64,000 bases of DNA from Leptotrichia sp. HSP-536 (GTDB taxonomy: Bacteria; Fusobacteriota; Fusobacteriia; Fusobacteriales; Leptotrichiaceae), in contig NZ_CP165647.1 in the NCBI RefSeq assembly GCF_041199985.1, positions 2,294,001-2,358,000 on the forward strand, written 5' to 3'. Below, piece after piece: positions 54,261 to 63,685 of this stretch; the stretch's first letter is position 1; the number at the start of each line of letters is the position of its first letter. A program made the translations under genes and the position numbers. The notes beneath the pieces were generated by a model, which saw only the letters and a program-made list of their open reading frames with translations, ran no database searches and was not told where the DNA came from.

Positions 54261-54354
54261 TATAGCACAGTAATATTCTTTTAAAGTTGAACCCAAATTT
54301 TAAATTAGTTTAATTTTATCACTTAAATTTGATTTTAAAATAATATTGCTATAA
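54261..54354. repeat. MITE copy E
   Basis: 94 bp. Left TATAGCACAGTAATATTCTT, right (minus strand) TATAGCAATATTATTTTAAA, an inverted pair, plus GTTGAACCCAAA like copy D. It lies between the deacetylase and the glycosyltransferase genes. Confidence 0.5.
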
Positions 54355-54437
54355 AACTATAAATGTTTCCCCTTATATTTTATACGAAAAACAAAAAAAT
54401 AACAACTAAAAAATGAAAAAAGTTTATTTTAAAAAAA

Positions 54438-55172
54438 TTATATTTTGCCTCTCATTTTTAAAATTTTTGCTCGTATTTTTTTAATTAGCCTGTCAATTTT
54501 AAAGCTAAGTACAGTATTTTTTCTATTTTTGCTAAAATGAACATGCCTTTTATTTCCAATATGTTCTACAGCTGGTTCTTTAAAAAATACTGTTTTATAT
54601 CCACGTTCCTTGTAAAAATTTGAAAGAACTTCTTCATATCTCTGATTTTCCAGTTTTTCATGAAGTCCAAATAAATCCATATCCTTTTTTCTTCTTAAAG
54701 CTGGATTATAAGTAAATATTTCTCCTTTCACATTGTAGTAATGTTCGCCTGACTTTGAAACATAATCTTTATCAAAGAAGAAATTTTCTGGAAAATCTTT
54801 TTTAGAACGCAGTCCGACAATTAAAATTTTTTCATCTTCTTCAAGCAGTTTTATAGATTTTTCAATAAAGCCTTTCTTAAAAAATTTCCAGTCATCTTCA
54901 CAATGAAAAATATATTTAGTATCAATTTCACGATAAGCTTTGTCAATTGATTTTAGCTGTCCTAATCTTGTTTCATTGACTATAAGCTGAAAATTCTGTT
55001 TCTTATCTTTATATTTTGAAATTAATTTTTCCAATTTTTTTCCTTCGGTACTATCTTCAGTAATTATTATTTTTTTTATTGGATAAGTATTAAACTCAAA
55101 AAAACTGTCTAATGTTTCTTCCAGCAGGTCAAATCTTCCGCAGCTAGTAATTACTGCTGTTACGTCTTCCAT
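54438..55172 (-). CDS. Glycosyltransferase, GT2-like (family uncertain)
   Basis: 244 residues. TAVITSCGRFDLLEETLDSF at the N-terminus, IFHCEDDWKFFKKG (DDD-like metal motif) and a short C-terminal domain ending in basic repeats. GT-A fold. Its start (55172) lies inside the 3' end of the gene at 55144 (29 bp overlap, different frame), so translation is coupled. Sugar donor not known. Last gene of the glycosyltransferase cluster. Confidence 0.75.
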   Translation of the reverse strand: MEDVTAVITSCGRFDLLEETLDSFFEFNTYPIKKIIITEDSTEGKKLEKLISKYKDKKQNFQLIVNETRLGQLKSIDKAYREIDTKYIFHCEDDWKFFKKGFIEKSIKLLEEDEKILIVGLRSKKDFPENFFFDKDYVSKSGEHYYNVKGEIFTYNPALRRKKDMDLFGLHEKLENQRYEEVLSNFYKERGYKTVFFKEPAVEHIGNKRHVHFSKNRKNTVLSFKIDRLIKKIRAKILKMRGKI

Positions 55173-56700
55173 ATCTGTTCAGTCCTTTCTTGGCTCTTGT
55201 TTTTCTGCTTTTTATTGCATTTGCCAGATATTCGTCATTTTTTTTCAGTCTGCTTCTATCATTTTCCTTATGATACAAATGGCATGTTAACGCTTCAAAT
55301 TTCAGTTTTTTCTTTTTACAGCCAATATTAAACAGTCTTACTGCAAGTTCACTATCTTCCCTTCCCCATCCTTCAATTTCTTCCTCGAAGCCATTGACTT
55401 TTACAAGATCTTCTTTAAAGAAAGACATATTGCAGGATCTTATTCCACGTAAATTTCTATCAATTTTTGTAGCCATTTTGGAAAGGAGCCCGTTTCTTAC
55501 CATATTCATTTTATTTCTAATTCCCTTGTCAAAGAAATTTATTTTTTTTCCTTCCATTATTTCTTTTGATGATGTTGGAGAAGTTATTACTCTCGAGCCT
55601 TGTATAAAACATCCTTTTTTTCTATTTTTTATGTGATCTTCAATAAAATGCCTATTTAATACCAAATCACCATCTATTATTATTATATAATTTCCAGTTG
55701 CTTTGCTAATTGCCCTATTTCTTGACATTCCTGCTCTAAATCCCTTGTCTTCTTGCCAAGAATGGATAATATTGCTTTGTGGATAACTTTGCTGGAATCT
55801 TTTTACCAAATCTACTGTTTCCTGTTTTGAACCATCATCAGCGATTATTATTTCCTTTGGTGGAACAGTTTGATTTAATGCGCTGTTTAAACAGATTTCC
55901 AGAGCTTTTGGCCAATTGTATGTTGTGATTACGAGAGAAGTGTCATTTCCTAGGTTATTATAGTATTCTTCTCTTAACTTAGTATATTTTGTCATTGTGT
56001 AAATGGAGCTGTATTTTGCAAGCAAATAACCTTCATATCCATCTAGAAAGCCTAGCTGTAAAATATACATTCTTATAAATCGAAATAACATTTTTGAGTA
56101 TATTTTTATAAAACTGGCGTTTTTACCTTTTTTTATGTATTCTTTAGCACTTTGAGAAGTGTATCTGTTTAATTTTTCTAAAAATTCTTCGATATTGTCA
56201 TAAGTGTAATGAATTATTAATTCCTTTATTTTTTTTATTTTGCTTTTAGTTTTATATTTTTCGTGAACTTCACGGTCACTTATTGTTACTTTTCCATTTT
56301 TCCAAAGCCTTATAACATAATCATCCCATCCGCCAAATTTTATTTCCTTTTTAAAAGCAATATTTCTAAGCTTTATTTTATAAACATCGCTTGAAGGAGA
56401 TTCGCTATTTATAATTGATTTTATTTTTTCTTTTAACTGTGGAGAAATTACTTCGTCTGCATCTATTAGTAAAATCCATTCCCCTTTGCATTTTTCGAGT
56501 ACAGAATTTTTTTGCGGTCCATATCCTTTCCATTTTTCCACAAAAACTCTTGCCCCTTTGGAAAGAGCGATTTCAGCGGTTCTATCTGTACTTTCACTAT
56601 CTACTACTATTACTTCATCTGCTATTTCTCTTACAGAATCCAACGTTTTTCCAATTCTGTTTTCTTCATTAAAAGTTATTATTCCAACGGATAATTTCAT
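55144..56700 (-). CDS. Double GT-A glycosyltransferase fusion
   Basis: 518 residues. The N-terminal half (1-245) is WaaE/KdtX-like: GIITFNEENRIGKTLDS, DEVIVVDSESTDRTAEIA, LLIDADEVISPQL, FGGWDDYVIRLWKNG. The C-terminal half (250-518) is a second GT2: LVITTYNWPKALEICLNSAL, IIIADDGSKQETVDL, YIIIIDGDLVLNRHF and GWGREDSELAVRLFNIG. Two transferases in one chain suggests two consecutive sugars on LPS inner or outer core. AGGAG before the ATG. Confidence 0.85.
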   Translation of the reverse strand: MKLSVGIITFNEENRIGKTLDSVREIADEVIVVDSESTDRTAEIALSKGARVFVEKWKGYGPQKNSVLEKCKGEWILLIDADEVISPQLKEKIKSIINSESPSSDVYKIKLRNIAFKKEIKFGGWDDYVIRLWKNGKVTISDREVHEKYKTKSKIKKIKELIIHYTYDNIEEFLEKLNRYTSQSAKEYIKKGKNASFIKIYSKMLFRFIRMYILQLGFLDGYEGYLLAKYSSIYTMTKYTKLREEYYNNLGNDTSLVITTYNWPKALEICLNSALNQTVPPKEIIIADDGSKQETVDLVKRFQQSYPQSNIIHSWQEDKGFRAGMSRNRAISKATGNYIIIIDGDLVLNRHFIEDHIKNRKKGCFIQGSRVITSPTSSKEIMEGKKINFFDKGIRNKMNMVRNGLLSKMATKIDRNLRGIRSCNMSFFKEDLVKVNGFEEEIEGWGREDSELAVRLFNIGCKKKKLKFEALTCHLYHKENDRSRLKKNDEYLANAIKSRKTRAKKGLNRYGRRNSSNY

Positions 56701-56732
56701 TATATTTTCTCCTAATTTATCTTTAAAATTTT

Positions 56733-57806
56733 TTAAACTTTTAAATTATCAAATATTTTTTCAAAATCTACGTCATTTATTCTATTTTCAGGATAATCAA
56801 TCAATATGTTATTTTCTTCTTTTATTCTCCATTTGTTTTTATTGATTTTTGGCCCATAAAAAGCCATTATTTTTTTATTAAGTCCTTCGGCAATATGCAA
56901 AATCGAAGTATCCAGAGATACTACTAGATCACTTTTTTTTATTATGGAAATTGAATCCAGTATTGTCTGAGATTTTTCAAAAAATAGCACATTTTTATTG
57001 TCAGTTTTTTCTAGTATGCTGTATATTGTTTCTCTGTCGTTTGGAGAATCCAGTATTACAATTTTATATTTATCATACATTTTCCTTAATCTTTTTATTA
57101 TAATCAGAGCATTTTCTTCATTTATTTTTCTGCCTCTTGAAGCTCCAAAAAAGTTTAATGCAATTATTTTTCCAGTTACATTGTTTTTTTTGAGAAATTC
57201 ATTTATATTTTTTTCTGATTCTTCTGAAATAGGAACATCATATCTGGTATCTGTTACATCTATATTTACACTTTTTAACATTTGTTTATAAATTTCAATC
57301 ATTTTTAAAGTATTATTTTGCTTTATATTTTTGTTGTATATTTTATAATCATCTTTATTATATCCAACATTAATTTTTGCATTTACCTTGTTTAGCAAAT
57401 AAACTTGCTTGTATTTCAATCCTTCTGTTGAATCAAATAAAACACTGTAATTATTTTTTTTTAATTTTTTTGAAACAATTTTCCAGTCTTTTATGCTTTT
57501 TCTATTAATAATGTAGTAAGTATCTATATTTTTATTTAATTTTAGTAAATTTTCCAAAGATTTATCAGCAATTATATCAATTTTTATATTGGGATAATTT
57601 TTTTTAATTTCCCTAAAAATAAACGAACTTATTATGTAATCTCCAATTTTTCCGTCAGTTCTTAAAAATAAGATTTTATTTATTTTTGAAGACGATAAAT
57701 TTATATCTTTTTTATTTTTATCAAATATCCTGCTCAATATTTCATTTTTTTTATCAACCAGTTTATCTCTATATGGTCTGTAAAATTTCCAATTCATTTT
57801 ATTCAT
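56733..57806 (-). CDS. GT9-family heptosyltransferase-like protein
   Basis: 357 residues, GT-B fold. ILFLRTDGKIGDYIISSFIF at about 45-65 and SDLVVSLDTSILHIAEGLNK with FYGPKINKNKW at the C-terminus are the GT9 (RfaF/RfaC-like) features. It has a basic N-terminal extension of about 40 residues. The second of three GT9 proteins in the cluster. AAGGAATAGG precedes the ATG. Confidence 0.82.
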   Translation of the reverse strand: MNKMNWKFYRPYRDKLVDKKNEILSRIFDKNKKDINLSSSKINKILFLRTDGKIGDYIISSFIFREIKKNYPNIKIDIIADKSLENLLKLNKNIDTYYIINRKSIKDWKIVSKKLKKNNYSVLFDSTEGLKYKQVYLLNKVNAKINVGYNKDDYKIYNKNIKQNNTLKMIEIYKQMLKSVNIDVTDTRYDVPISEESEKNINEFLKKNNVTGKIIALNFFGASRGRKINEENALIIIKRLRKMYDKYKIVILDSPNDRETIYSILEKTDNKNVLFFEKSQTILDSISIIKKSDLVVSLDTSILHIAEGLNKKIMAFYGPKINKNKWRIKEENNILIDYPENRINDVDFEKIFDNLKV

Positions 57807-57875
57807 TATTTCCTATTCCTTATTTTAGATATATTCACGTTAATTTTAAGGGAACGCATATTTTTTACAAAGCAT

Positions 57876-58994
57876 TTAAGTATCATTATTTTTATTTCCT
57901 GGTATAGAAAATTTAATATCTATATGTTTTTTTATTTGGAAATTTAACCATTCTATCGGTTCTGACATTGGAAAATTGTATGTCTGATTGTGATTTCCTT
58001 CGATTTTAGAAACTACCTGCAGGCTCTCAGCGCTTGTTATTGGAGACCATCTGCATAAATTATATTTGTTGTTTGCATAAAAGCTTAGCAATGGTTTATT
58101 CAAAGAAGAAGCCATATGAATTCCACCACCATCAACTCCAATTACTAAATCAGAAGCTGCCATAAATAGTAAATATTCCCTAATGTTAAATTTTGGAGAT
58201 AAAGAAATATCTAATTGCTTGTTTAGAAAAATTTTCAATTTTTTAAAATATTCTTCACTTCTGTCTGTTTTCCCCATAATAATTTTTACTTTATTAATTT
58301 TATCATTTTCAATATTATTTAGCAAACTAGCAACTTCTTTAGGATTCATTTCTCTGTCGCTGCCTTGTGGAAGCAATAATATTTTTATTTTTTTTTCAGA
58401 ATCAGTCTTCCAAAATTTTTCCATTTTTTCAATATTTATTTTTAAAAGTTCAATATGCGGCTTTTCTCTTTCGATTTTAAAATATTTTGAAAATTCTGAA
58501 TTTATCAAATAATCCACAATGTGAGTTTCTATTGGTGGAGTACAGTCAAAATCATAATTTTTTAAGGTTTTCCTGTTATAGTAATGATTTTCATTTGTTT
58601 CACCAAAAATCATAGTAATTTTTGGTCTTAATATTTTTTTCCATATCATTCTTTTTGTATTTTCCTTGCTTAGAAAATCCAGTAGCATATCCCATTTTTT
58701 ATGATTTTTAAGTACATCTTGCCGTTTTACAATAGTATCAATTATTTTTTCATTCTCATTGTTTAATTTTGCAAATTCTATATTTCTTTCTGTCACAACG
58801 ATTCCTAACTTTGCATCAGGATACATTTTTCTAAGCTGTCTTGCATAACAGAAGCACATTAAAGTATCGCCAATTGAATCTTTAGGATTTAATAAAATTG
58901 ATTTTATATTTTTTAAATTAATATTTTTGTGCTTTTTTTTTGAACCAAATAGCCGTATTATTATTTTAGATTTTATCCCATTTATTATACTCAT
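57876..58994 (-). CDS. GT9-family heptosyltransferase-like protein
   Basis: 372 residues. LLNPKDSIGDTLMCFCYARQ at the N-terminus; LLPQGSDREMNPKEVASLL; DLVIGVDGGGIHMASSLNKP at the C-terminus. The C-terminal donor-site motif DGGGIHMA is typical of GT9. Substrate is probably a heptose or related sugar on LPS core. Overlap none; 69 bp to the next gene. Confidence 0.83.
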   Translation of the reverse strand: MSIINGIKSKIIIRLFGSKKKHKNINLKNIKSILLNPKDSIGDTLMCFCYARQLRKMYPDAKLGIVVTERNIEFAKLNNENEKIIDTIVKRQDVLKNHKKWDMLLDFLSKENTKRMIWKKILRPKITMIFGETNENHYYNRKTLKNYDFDCTPPIETHIVDYLINSEFSKYFKIEREKPHIELLKINIEKMEKFWKTDSEKKIKILLLPQGSDREMNPKEVASLLNNIENDKINKVKIIMGKTDRSEEYFKKLKIFLNKQLDISLSPKFNIREYLLFMAASDLVIGVDGGGIHMASSLNKPLLSFYANNKYNLCRWSPITSAESLQVVSKIEGNHNQTYNFPMSEPIEWLNFQIKKHIDIKFSIPGNKNNDT

Positions 58995-59018
58995 TGTGTA
59001 ACCTTTCCTTATAGAAAA

Positions 59019-60158
59019 TTACTTTTTAATATTTTCCATTAACTCCTTTAGTTTTACTTTGTTATTTTCCATTGAAAAGTCATCAGCCCTAATCAATGAT
59101 AACTTTTTATACTTTTCATATTTTTCCTTGCTGTTCATTAGTTCAAGGACTTTTTCTACAAACATATCCTTATCATTTAACGAGATCAGTTCCCCATATT
59201 CACTATTTTTTCCTAATATATCTCTTGGACCCGTAGGACAGTCATAAGAAACGACAGGTGTTCCTAAAGCAAGGCTTTCCAATAGCACAGTCGGTAATCC
59301 TTCATATTTTGCAGTATGTACAAATAATTTTGCATTTTTAAAAAATGGGTATGGATTTTCAATTTGTCCTAATAAAATTATATCATTTTCCAGATTATAT
59401 TCTTTTATTTTCTGTTTAATTATTTCTTTTTTTTCACCGTCACCAATAAAATAAAGTTTTTCCTTTATACCAGCCTGTTTTAGCTTATAATAGATATCAA
59501 CTAGGTGTTCAGGCTGCTTCTGCTGTGTCAAGCGTGATACTTGTAAAAAGTAGTCTTGTTTTAAATAATTTTCATATTTTTTTTCTACATTTTCTGCTTT
59601 CTTTTCAATTAATCTTAAATCAATTGGATTGTAAACCAGTTCCACTTTTTTTTCATCTACTCCAACTTTATTGATAAATTCTTCTTTCATTACGCGGGTT
59701 ATTGCAAATATTTTTGAATATTTTTTATATTGCTTTTTGTATTTTTTTATTTTTTCCAAAGTCAATTTTTCTCCAAAAGTCAAAGAAAAATGAATCCATG
59801 CAAAAACAGGTATCTTTATATCAAAATTATCATATTTTAATAAATTTGAAGAATAATCAATAATAATATCGTATTTTTCGTTTTTTATTTTCTTTTCTAT
59901 CTTTTTTAAATAAGTTGTTTTGGCTCTTATTCGGTAAATTTCTTTGATTAATTTATTTTTTCCGTTATAACTGTCAAATAAAAATTCATAATTTACTTTT
60001 TTGGGAATTTCGTTTTCAAATAAGTTATTTTCCTTATGATTCCAAGTTATTAATAAATCAACATCATAATTCAGTTCCACAAGATTTCTCAGAACACTTA
60101 GCAGAACTCTTTCTTCTCCGCCCATGCTTAAATGCCCATGCAGCACCAATATTTTCAT
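59019..60158 (-). CDS. Glycosyltransferase family 4
   Basis: 379 residues, GT-B. LHGHLSMGGEERVLLSVLRN at the N-terminus; FLQVSRLTQQKQPEHLVDIY; FVHTAKYEGLPTVLLESLAL with E-x7-E; and GTPVVSYDCPTGPRDIL. The family transfers sugars (often retaining) from nucleotide-sugars to glycolipids. Begins after AAAGG. Confidence 0.9.
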   Translation of the reverse strand: MKILVLHGHLSMGGEERVLLSVLRNLVELNYDVDLLITWNHKENNLFENEIPKKVNYEFLFDSYNGKNKLIKEIYRIRAKTTYLKKIEKKIKNEKYDIIIDYSSNLLKYDNFDIKIPVFAWIHFSLTFGEKLTLEKIKKYKKQYKKYSKIFAITRVMKEEFINKVGVDEKKVELVYNPIDLRLIEKKAENVEKKYENYLKQDYFLQVSRLTQQKQPEHLVDIYYKLKQAGIKEKLYFIGDGEKKEIIKQKIKEYNLENDIILLGQIENPYPFFKNAKLFVHTAKYEGLPTVLLESLALGTPVVSYDCPTGPRDILGKNSEYGELISLNDKDMFVEKVLELMNSKEKYEKYKKLSLIRADDFSMENNKVKLKELMENIKK

Positions 60159-60192
60159 TTTTTCACCTTTTATATTTTATATTTTTTAAAAA

Positions 60193-61197
60193 TTATTTTA
60201 TATCATACATTTTTTTAAAATAATCTAAAAATGTTCCTTTTGTATCTCTTTTTCCACTGTCTATCTTATATGTAAGTTTATGAACATTGTTTCTTTTGGT
60301 TATTTCGTCTAATTTTTCTTGAGAAAATTTATCAAACCAGACTCTTATAAGTTCGTGAGTTAAAGTATCTGATACGATTTTACATTGTTCCTTTTTATAA
60401 TAATTTTCTATTAATTCAGTATACAAAACTTGAAAGAAAAAATAATTTGGAACTAAATCATTGTGTTCCCAAAATATTAGCAGCATATCCAGCAATATTT
60501 TTATTATTTCGTTATTTTTTTTTGCAAAAATGATACTGTTTAAAACTCTAACTTTCATTTCATTATTCCATGAAAAGTAAAAGTCATCATAATCTTCCCA
60601 ATCTTTTTTATTTTCCAAATTATCATCTCTTTGAAACATAAAGTAGTCCATTTCAAAATATTCCTGCGGTAAATAATCTGTCAGCAATATTGTTGCATCT
60701 ATCCAGACTCCGCCATAGTTATACAATAGGGCAAGTCTTATTATATCTGTAAAATGAGCAAATCCCATTTTTTTATCTTCAACTTTTTTCAAAATATATG
60801 CTGGAATTTCCAGATAATCATTTATATTGTTCATATTCAAATGTATTATTTCGTAATCTTTTTTATATTTTTCTACAGATTTATAGCTTATTTTTACAAC
60901 ATCAGGCAATTTTTCAAAATCCCATCCTTGTCCCCAGAACTGCCATATAATTTTTTCATTATTAAATGTTTTTTTTGACTTGATTTGTTCAGTTTCAATT
61001 TTATTTGTAAAATATTCTTTTAATACTCTGTCCCAATCTTCTCCAACCATTTTTTGAGTCTTAAAATAAATTTTATTTTGAATTTTGTTAAATAATTTTT
61101 TAGGCATTATTTCCTTGTAAATATATTTAAACGGTTTTTTTCTCAGAGTTTTATTAAGTCTATCCTGCTTTGAAATTCTAAATTTATACCTATTCAT
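60193..61197 (-). CDS. Capsular polysaccharide synthesis / GT32-type glycosyltransferase
   Basis: 334 residues. IIWQFWGQGWDFEKLPDVVK, ISYKSVEKYKKDYEIIHLNM, DIIRLALLYNYGGVWIDATI. The last contains the DXD-like motif of the Caps_synth/Gly_transf_sug family. Basic N-terminal 60 residues. Its ATG overlaps the end of waaL by 8 nt, so the two are translationally coupled. Confidence 0.85.
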   Translation of the reverse strand: MNRYKFRISKQDRLNKTLRKKPFKYIYKEIMPKKLFNKIQNKIYFKTQKMVGEDWDRVLKEYFTNKIETEQIKSKKTFNNEKIIWQFWGQGWDFEKLPDVVKISYKSVEKYKKDYEIIHLNMNNINDYLEIPAYILKKVEDKKMGFAHFTDIIRLALLYNYGGVWIDATILLTDYLPQEYFEMDYFMFQRDDNLENKKDWEDYDDFYFSWNNEMKVRVLNSIIFAKKNNEIIKILLDMLLIFWEHNDLVPNYFFFQVLYTELIENYYKKEQCKIVSDTLTHELIRVWFDKFSQEKLDEITKRNNVHKLTYKIDSGKRDTKGTFLDYFKKMYDIK

Positions 61198-62497
61198 TAA
61201 TTTCTTTTCCTCTTTCCAAATTTATTTTTTCTTTCCAAAGATAATTTAATAAAAATATTAATATCATTGAAACTATGACCATGTATTTATTATTTAGGTT
61301 AATATCTGTAATCCCTTGTATTGCCCAAGCTGCTAAGGAAGATTTAGTTGCAATTTCAAGTGCGACTAATTTTGAATCTGAATTTTCCATATTTTTTGAA
61401 AAATTTATTTTCATGGCCTTAAAAGCTACACCTACAAAAAATATTACTAAAAATAAAATTCCTATAATTCCGAAATCCAATAAAAACTGTAAATAGGTGC
61501 TATGTGTATGAACGTAATAAATTGGCCACTCACTTAATCTGTCTAAAAAGTTTTTATATACATAATCACTAACTCCTGTTTTTTTATAATAATTCAGATT
61601 AAATTCTTTTCTCTCTTCTGCTTTCCATCCATATAATGGTTTTTGCTTGAATGCTTCCAGCCCAGTTTCCCAAAATATTACCCTTAAATTACTTGAAGGA
61701 TCTTTTTTATAATTCACGATATATTGTAATCGATTTGAAATTGAACTTGGCAATACAAAGTATCCACCAAGACATATTAAAAAAACTATTGGAATAAATC
61801 TTTTTTTCTTTTTATATACAATGTAAAAAATCGTGGGTATTAAACAAATATAAACCATTTTTGAACGATTTACAATTAATAAAAATAAAGTTAATATCAT
61901 TATGACAAATAAAAATATTTTTATTATTTTATTTTTTTTATTATCTTCATTTTTATAAAAAAGTAAAAATGATAATAGAAATAGAAATATTATACACATA
62001 ATATTAGCAAAATCCTGAACAGTCAGAATAGCAGTAACTCTTGGATAGTAAAATCCTGTTGGATGTGCCCATTCATTATAGGTTTTTATAAAATTAAAGG
62101 TTGCTAAGAGCATAATTATTATTCCGCTAAATAAAAATGCTTTTAAAAAATTAAAAACTCTTTTTTGATTTTCTAAAAAATACATAAATGGAAAGAATAT
62201 TAAATATCTTAAAATATAATTATCCAGTCGAGTTTTTATTCCACCGTCTAAATATGCTATTATAAATGGAACACATATAAATAATAATAATTCTATCGAG
62301 AATTTCAAATCTATATTCGTATTTTTCCAAAATATTTTTCGGTTTTTCTTCATTAGCATTGAAATCAAAAATAGTATTGCTAATAAAGGTATCGCAACAT
62401 TATTCTCAAATTTTTCCGAAAAAAACAGAGAAATTCCAACTATTAAACATAAAATATATCCTGCTCTATTTATAATTAAATTTATTTTTTCATTCAT
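61190..62497 (-). CDS. O-antigen ligase (WaaL) family
   Basis: 435 residues, 11-12 hydrophobic helices. The periplasmic loop (about 255-330) has the motif GLEAFKQKPLYGWK and ends VHTHSTYLQFLLDFGIIG, the WaaL/O-antigen ligase signature (PF04932-like) with the catalytic His. Links O-antigen or another glycan to lipid A core in the periplasm. Confidence 0.88.
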   Translation of the reverse strand: MNEKINLIINRAGYILCLIVGISLFFSEKFENNVAIPLLAILFLISMLMKKNRKIFWKNTNIDLKFSIELLLFICVPFIIAYLDGGIKTRLDNYILRYLIFFPFMYFLENQKRVFNFLKAFLFSGIIIMLLATFNFIKTYNEWAHPTGFYYPRVTAILTVQDFANIMCIIFLFLLSFLLFYKNEDNKKNKIIKIFLFVIMILTLFLLIVNRSKMVYICLIPTIFYIVYKKKKRFIPIVFLICLGGYFVLPSSISNRLQYIVNYKKDPSSNLRVIFWETGLEAFKQKPLYGWKAEERKEFNLNYYKKTGVSDYVYKNFLDRLSEWPIYYVHTHSTYLQFLLDFGIIGILFLVIFFVGVAFKAMKINFSKNMENSDSKLVALEIATKSSLAAWAIQGITDINLNNKYMVIVSMILIFLLNYLWKEKINLERGKEINE

Positions 62498-62521
62498 ATA
62501 TTCTTTCCTTCTATAATTTTT

Positions 62522-63538
62522 TTAAATTCTTTTTATAATTTCTTCATAAACTCTGTCTGTACTAATCAGAGAAATTCCTTTGTAATAATCTTTTTTATAC
62601 TTATGTTGTTTTTTAGGAATTGTTACAATATTATTTTCATAAAATTCATTATCTTCAATAACATTGCTTTTTTCAGTCCAAGGAAAAAATCCCAAAGACC
62701 GTTTTCCTGGTCCAAAAATCCCAATTACAAATGGTTTCTCAAATCCGCTTGCAATATGAATTGGAGAACTGTCATTTCCTACAACAACATCAGCTATTGA
62801 AATCAAAGCTCCAAATTCTACAAGACTTATTTCGCCCCGAAAATCAATTACATTTTTATCATTTTCAAAATTTAGGGATAGTTCTTTTTCAACTTTAGAG
62901 CCAGTTATTCCAATAAAATAATTGTTATTTTTTTTCAATCTTTCAATAACTTCACGATATTTTTCTATCGGCCACATTTTTTCAGGTCTTTGGCTTCCTG
63001 GTGCAACTAATATTAATTTTTGCTCTTTTTTCCCAGTATATCCGCTAATTTTCAACATTTTTTCAATTTTTATAAAATTTTCCTTTGCTGGATATATTCT
63101 AACTGGAATTTTTTTTCCTTCATATCCGACTAAATTTAAAAGTCTTTCCACTTCGTGCTTTTTCATATCATAATGGACTTTTTTATCCAGAAGGGAAGAG
63201 CCAGTCGCAACATCAAATCCCACAATATCGGGAATTTTTGCTAATTTTGCAAGTAGTATGGATTTTATGAATCTATGTGGAATTACCGCATAATCATATT
63301 TTTTTTGCTTTAAAATTTTTAGAACTTTTAAAAATCCTTTTATTCCTTTATCCTTTCCTTTTTTATCATAAAGAATTACTTCATTTAAATTAGGATTATT
63401 ATACAAGATACTTTGATTTGTCGGCAATGTCAGGTAATCTATTTCAGATTTTGGATACAAATCCTTTAATTTTTGTATCAAAGGTGTGGATAAAACAATA
63501 TCTCCTATAAATGCTGTATGTATTATCAATATTTTCAT
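62522..63538 (-). CDS. GT9-family heptosyltransferase, RfaF-like
   Basis: 338 residues. IIHTAFIGDIVLSTPLIQK, LVAPGSQRPEKMWPIEKY, VVGNDSSPIHIASGFEKP with FGPGKRSLGFFPW. Classical ADP-heptose:LPS heptosyltransferase organisation, most RfaF-like of the three GT9 proteins here. It is the first gene of the LPS operon: AGGAG before the ATG and a promoter 30 bp upstream. Confidence 0.88.
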   Translation of the reverse strand: MKILIIHTAFIGDIVLSTPLIQKLKDLYPKSEIDYLTLPTNQSILYNNPNLNEVILYDKKGKDKGIKGFLKVLKILKQKKYDYAVIPHRFIKSILLAKLAKIPDIVGFDVATGSSLLDKKVHYDMKKHEVERLLNLVGYEGKKIPVRIYPAKENFIKIEKMLKISGYTGKKEQKLILVAPGSQRPEKMWPIEKYREVIERLKKNNNYFIGITGSKVEKELSLNFENDKNVIDFRGEISLVEFGALISIADVVVGNDSSPIHIASGFEKPFVIGIFGPGKRSLGFFPWTEKSNVIEDNEFYENNIVTIPKKQHKYKKDYYKGISLISTDRVYEEIIKRI

Positions 63539-63565
63539 ATTTTCTCCTTTATTATATACAGAGTT

Positions 63566-63571
63566 ATTATA
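63566..63571 (-). promoter_or_regulatory. -10 box of the LPS operon promoter
   Basis: TATAAT on the minus strand 28 bp before the first GT9 gene, with a weak -35 (TTATAA) 17 bp further upstream. Confidence 0.5.
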
Positions 63572-63629
63572 TCATATTTGTTATTTTTTTATAACAGTTT
63601 TATTTAATAAGTGAAAAAATTTTTATTCA

Positions 63630-63658
63630 TTGAAATAAAAAAAAGAATATGTTAGAAT
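63630..63658 (+). promoter_or_regulatory. Promoter of the last, partial gene
   Basis: TTGAAA (63630-63635), 17 bp, TAGAAT (63653-63658), 28 bp before the ATG at 63686. Confidence 0.6.
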
Positions 63659-63685
63659 TGATAAAAAAGAGTAAAGGAAAAAATT

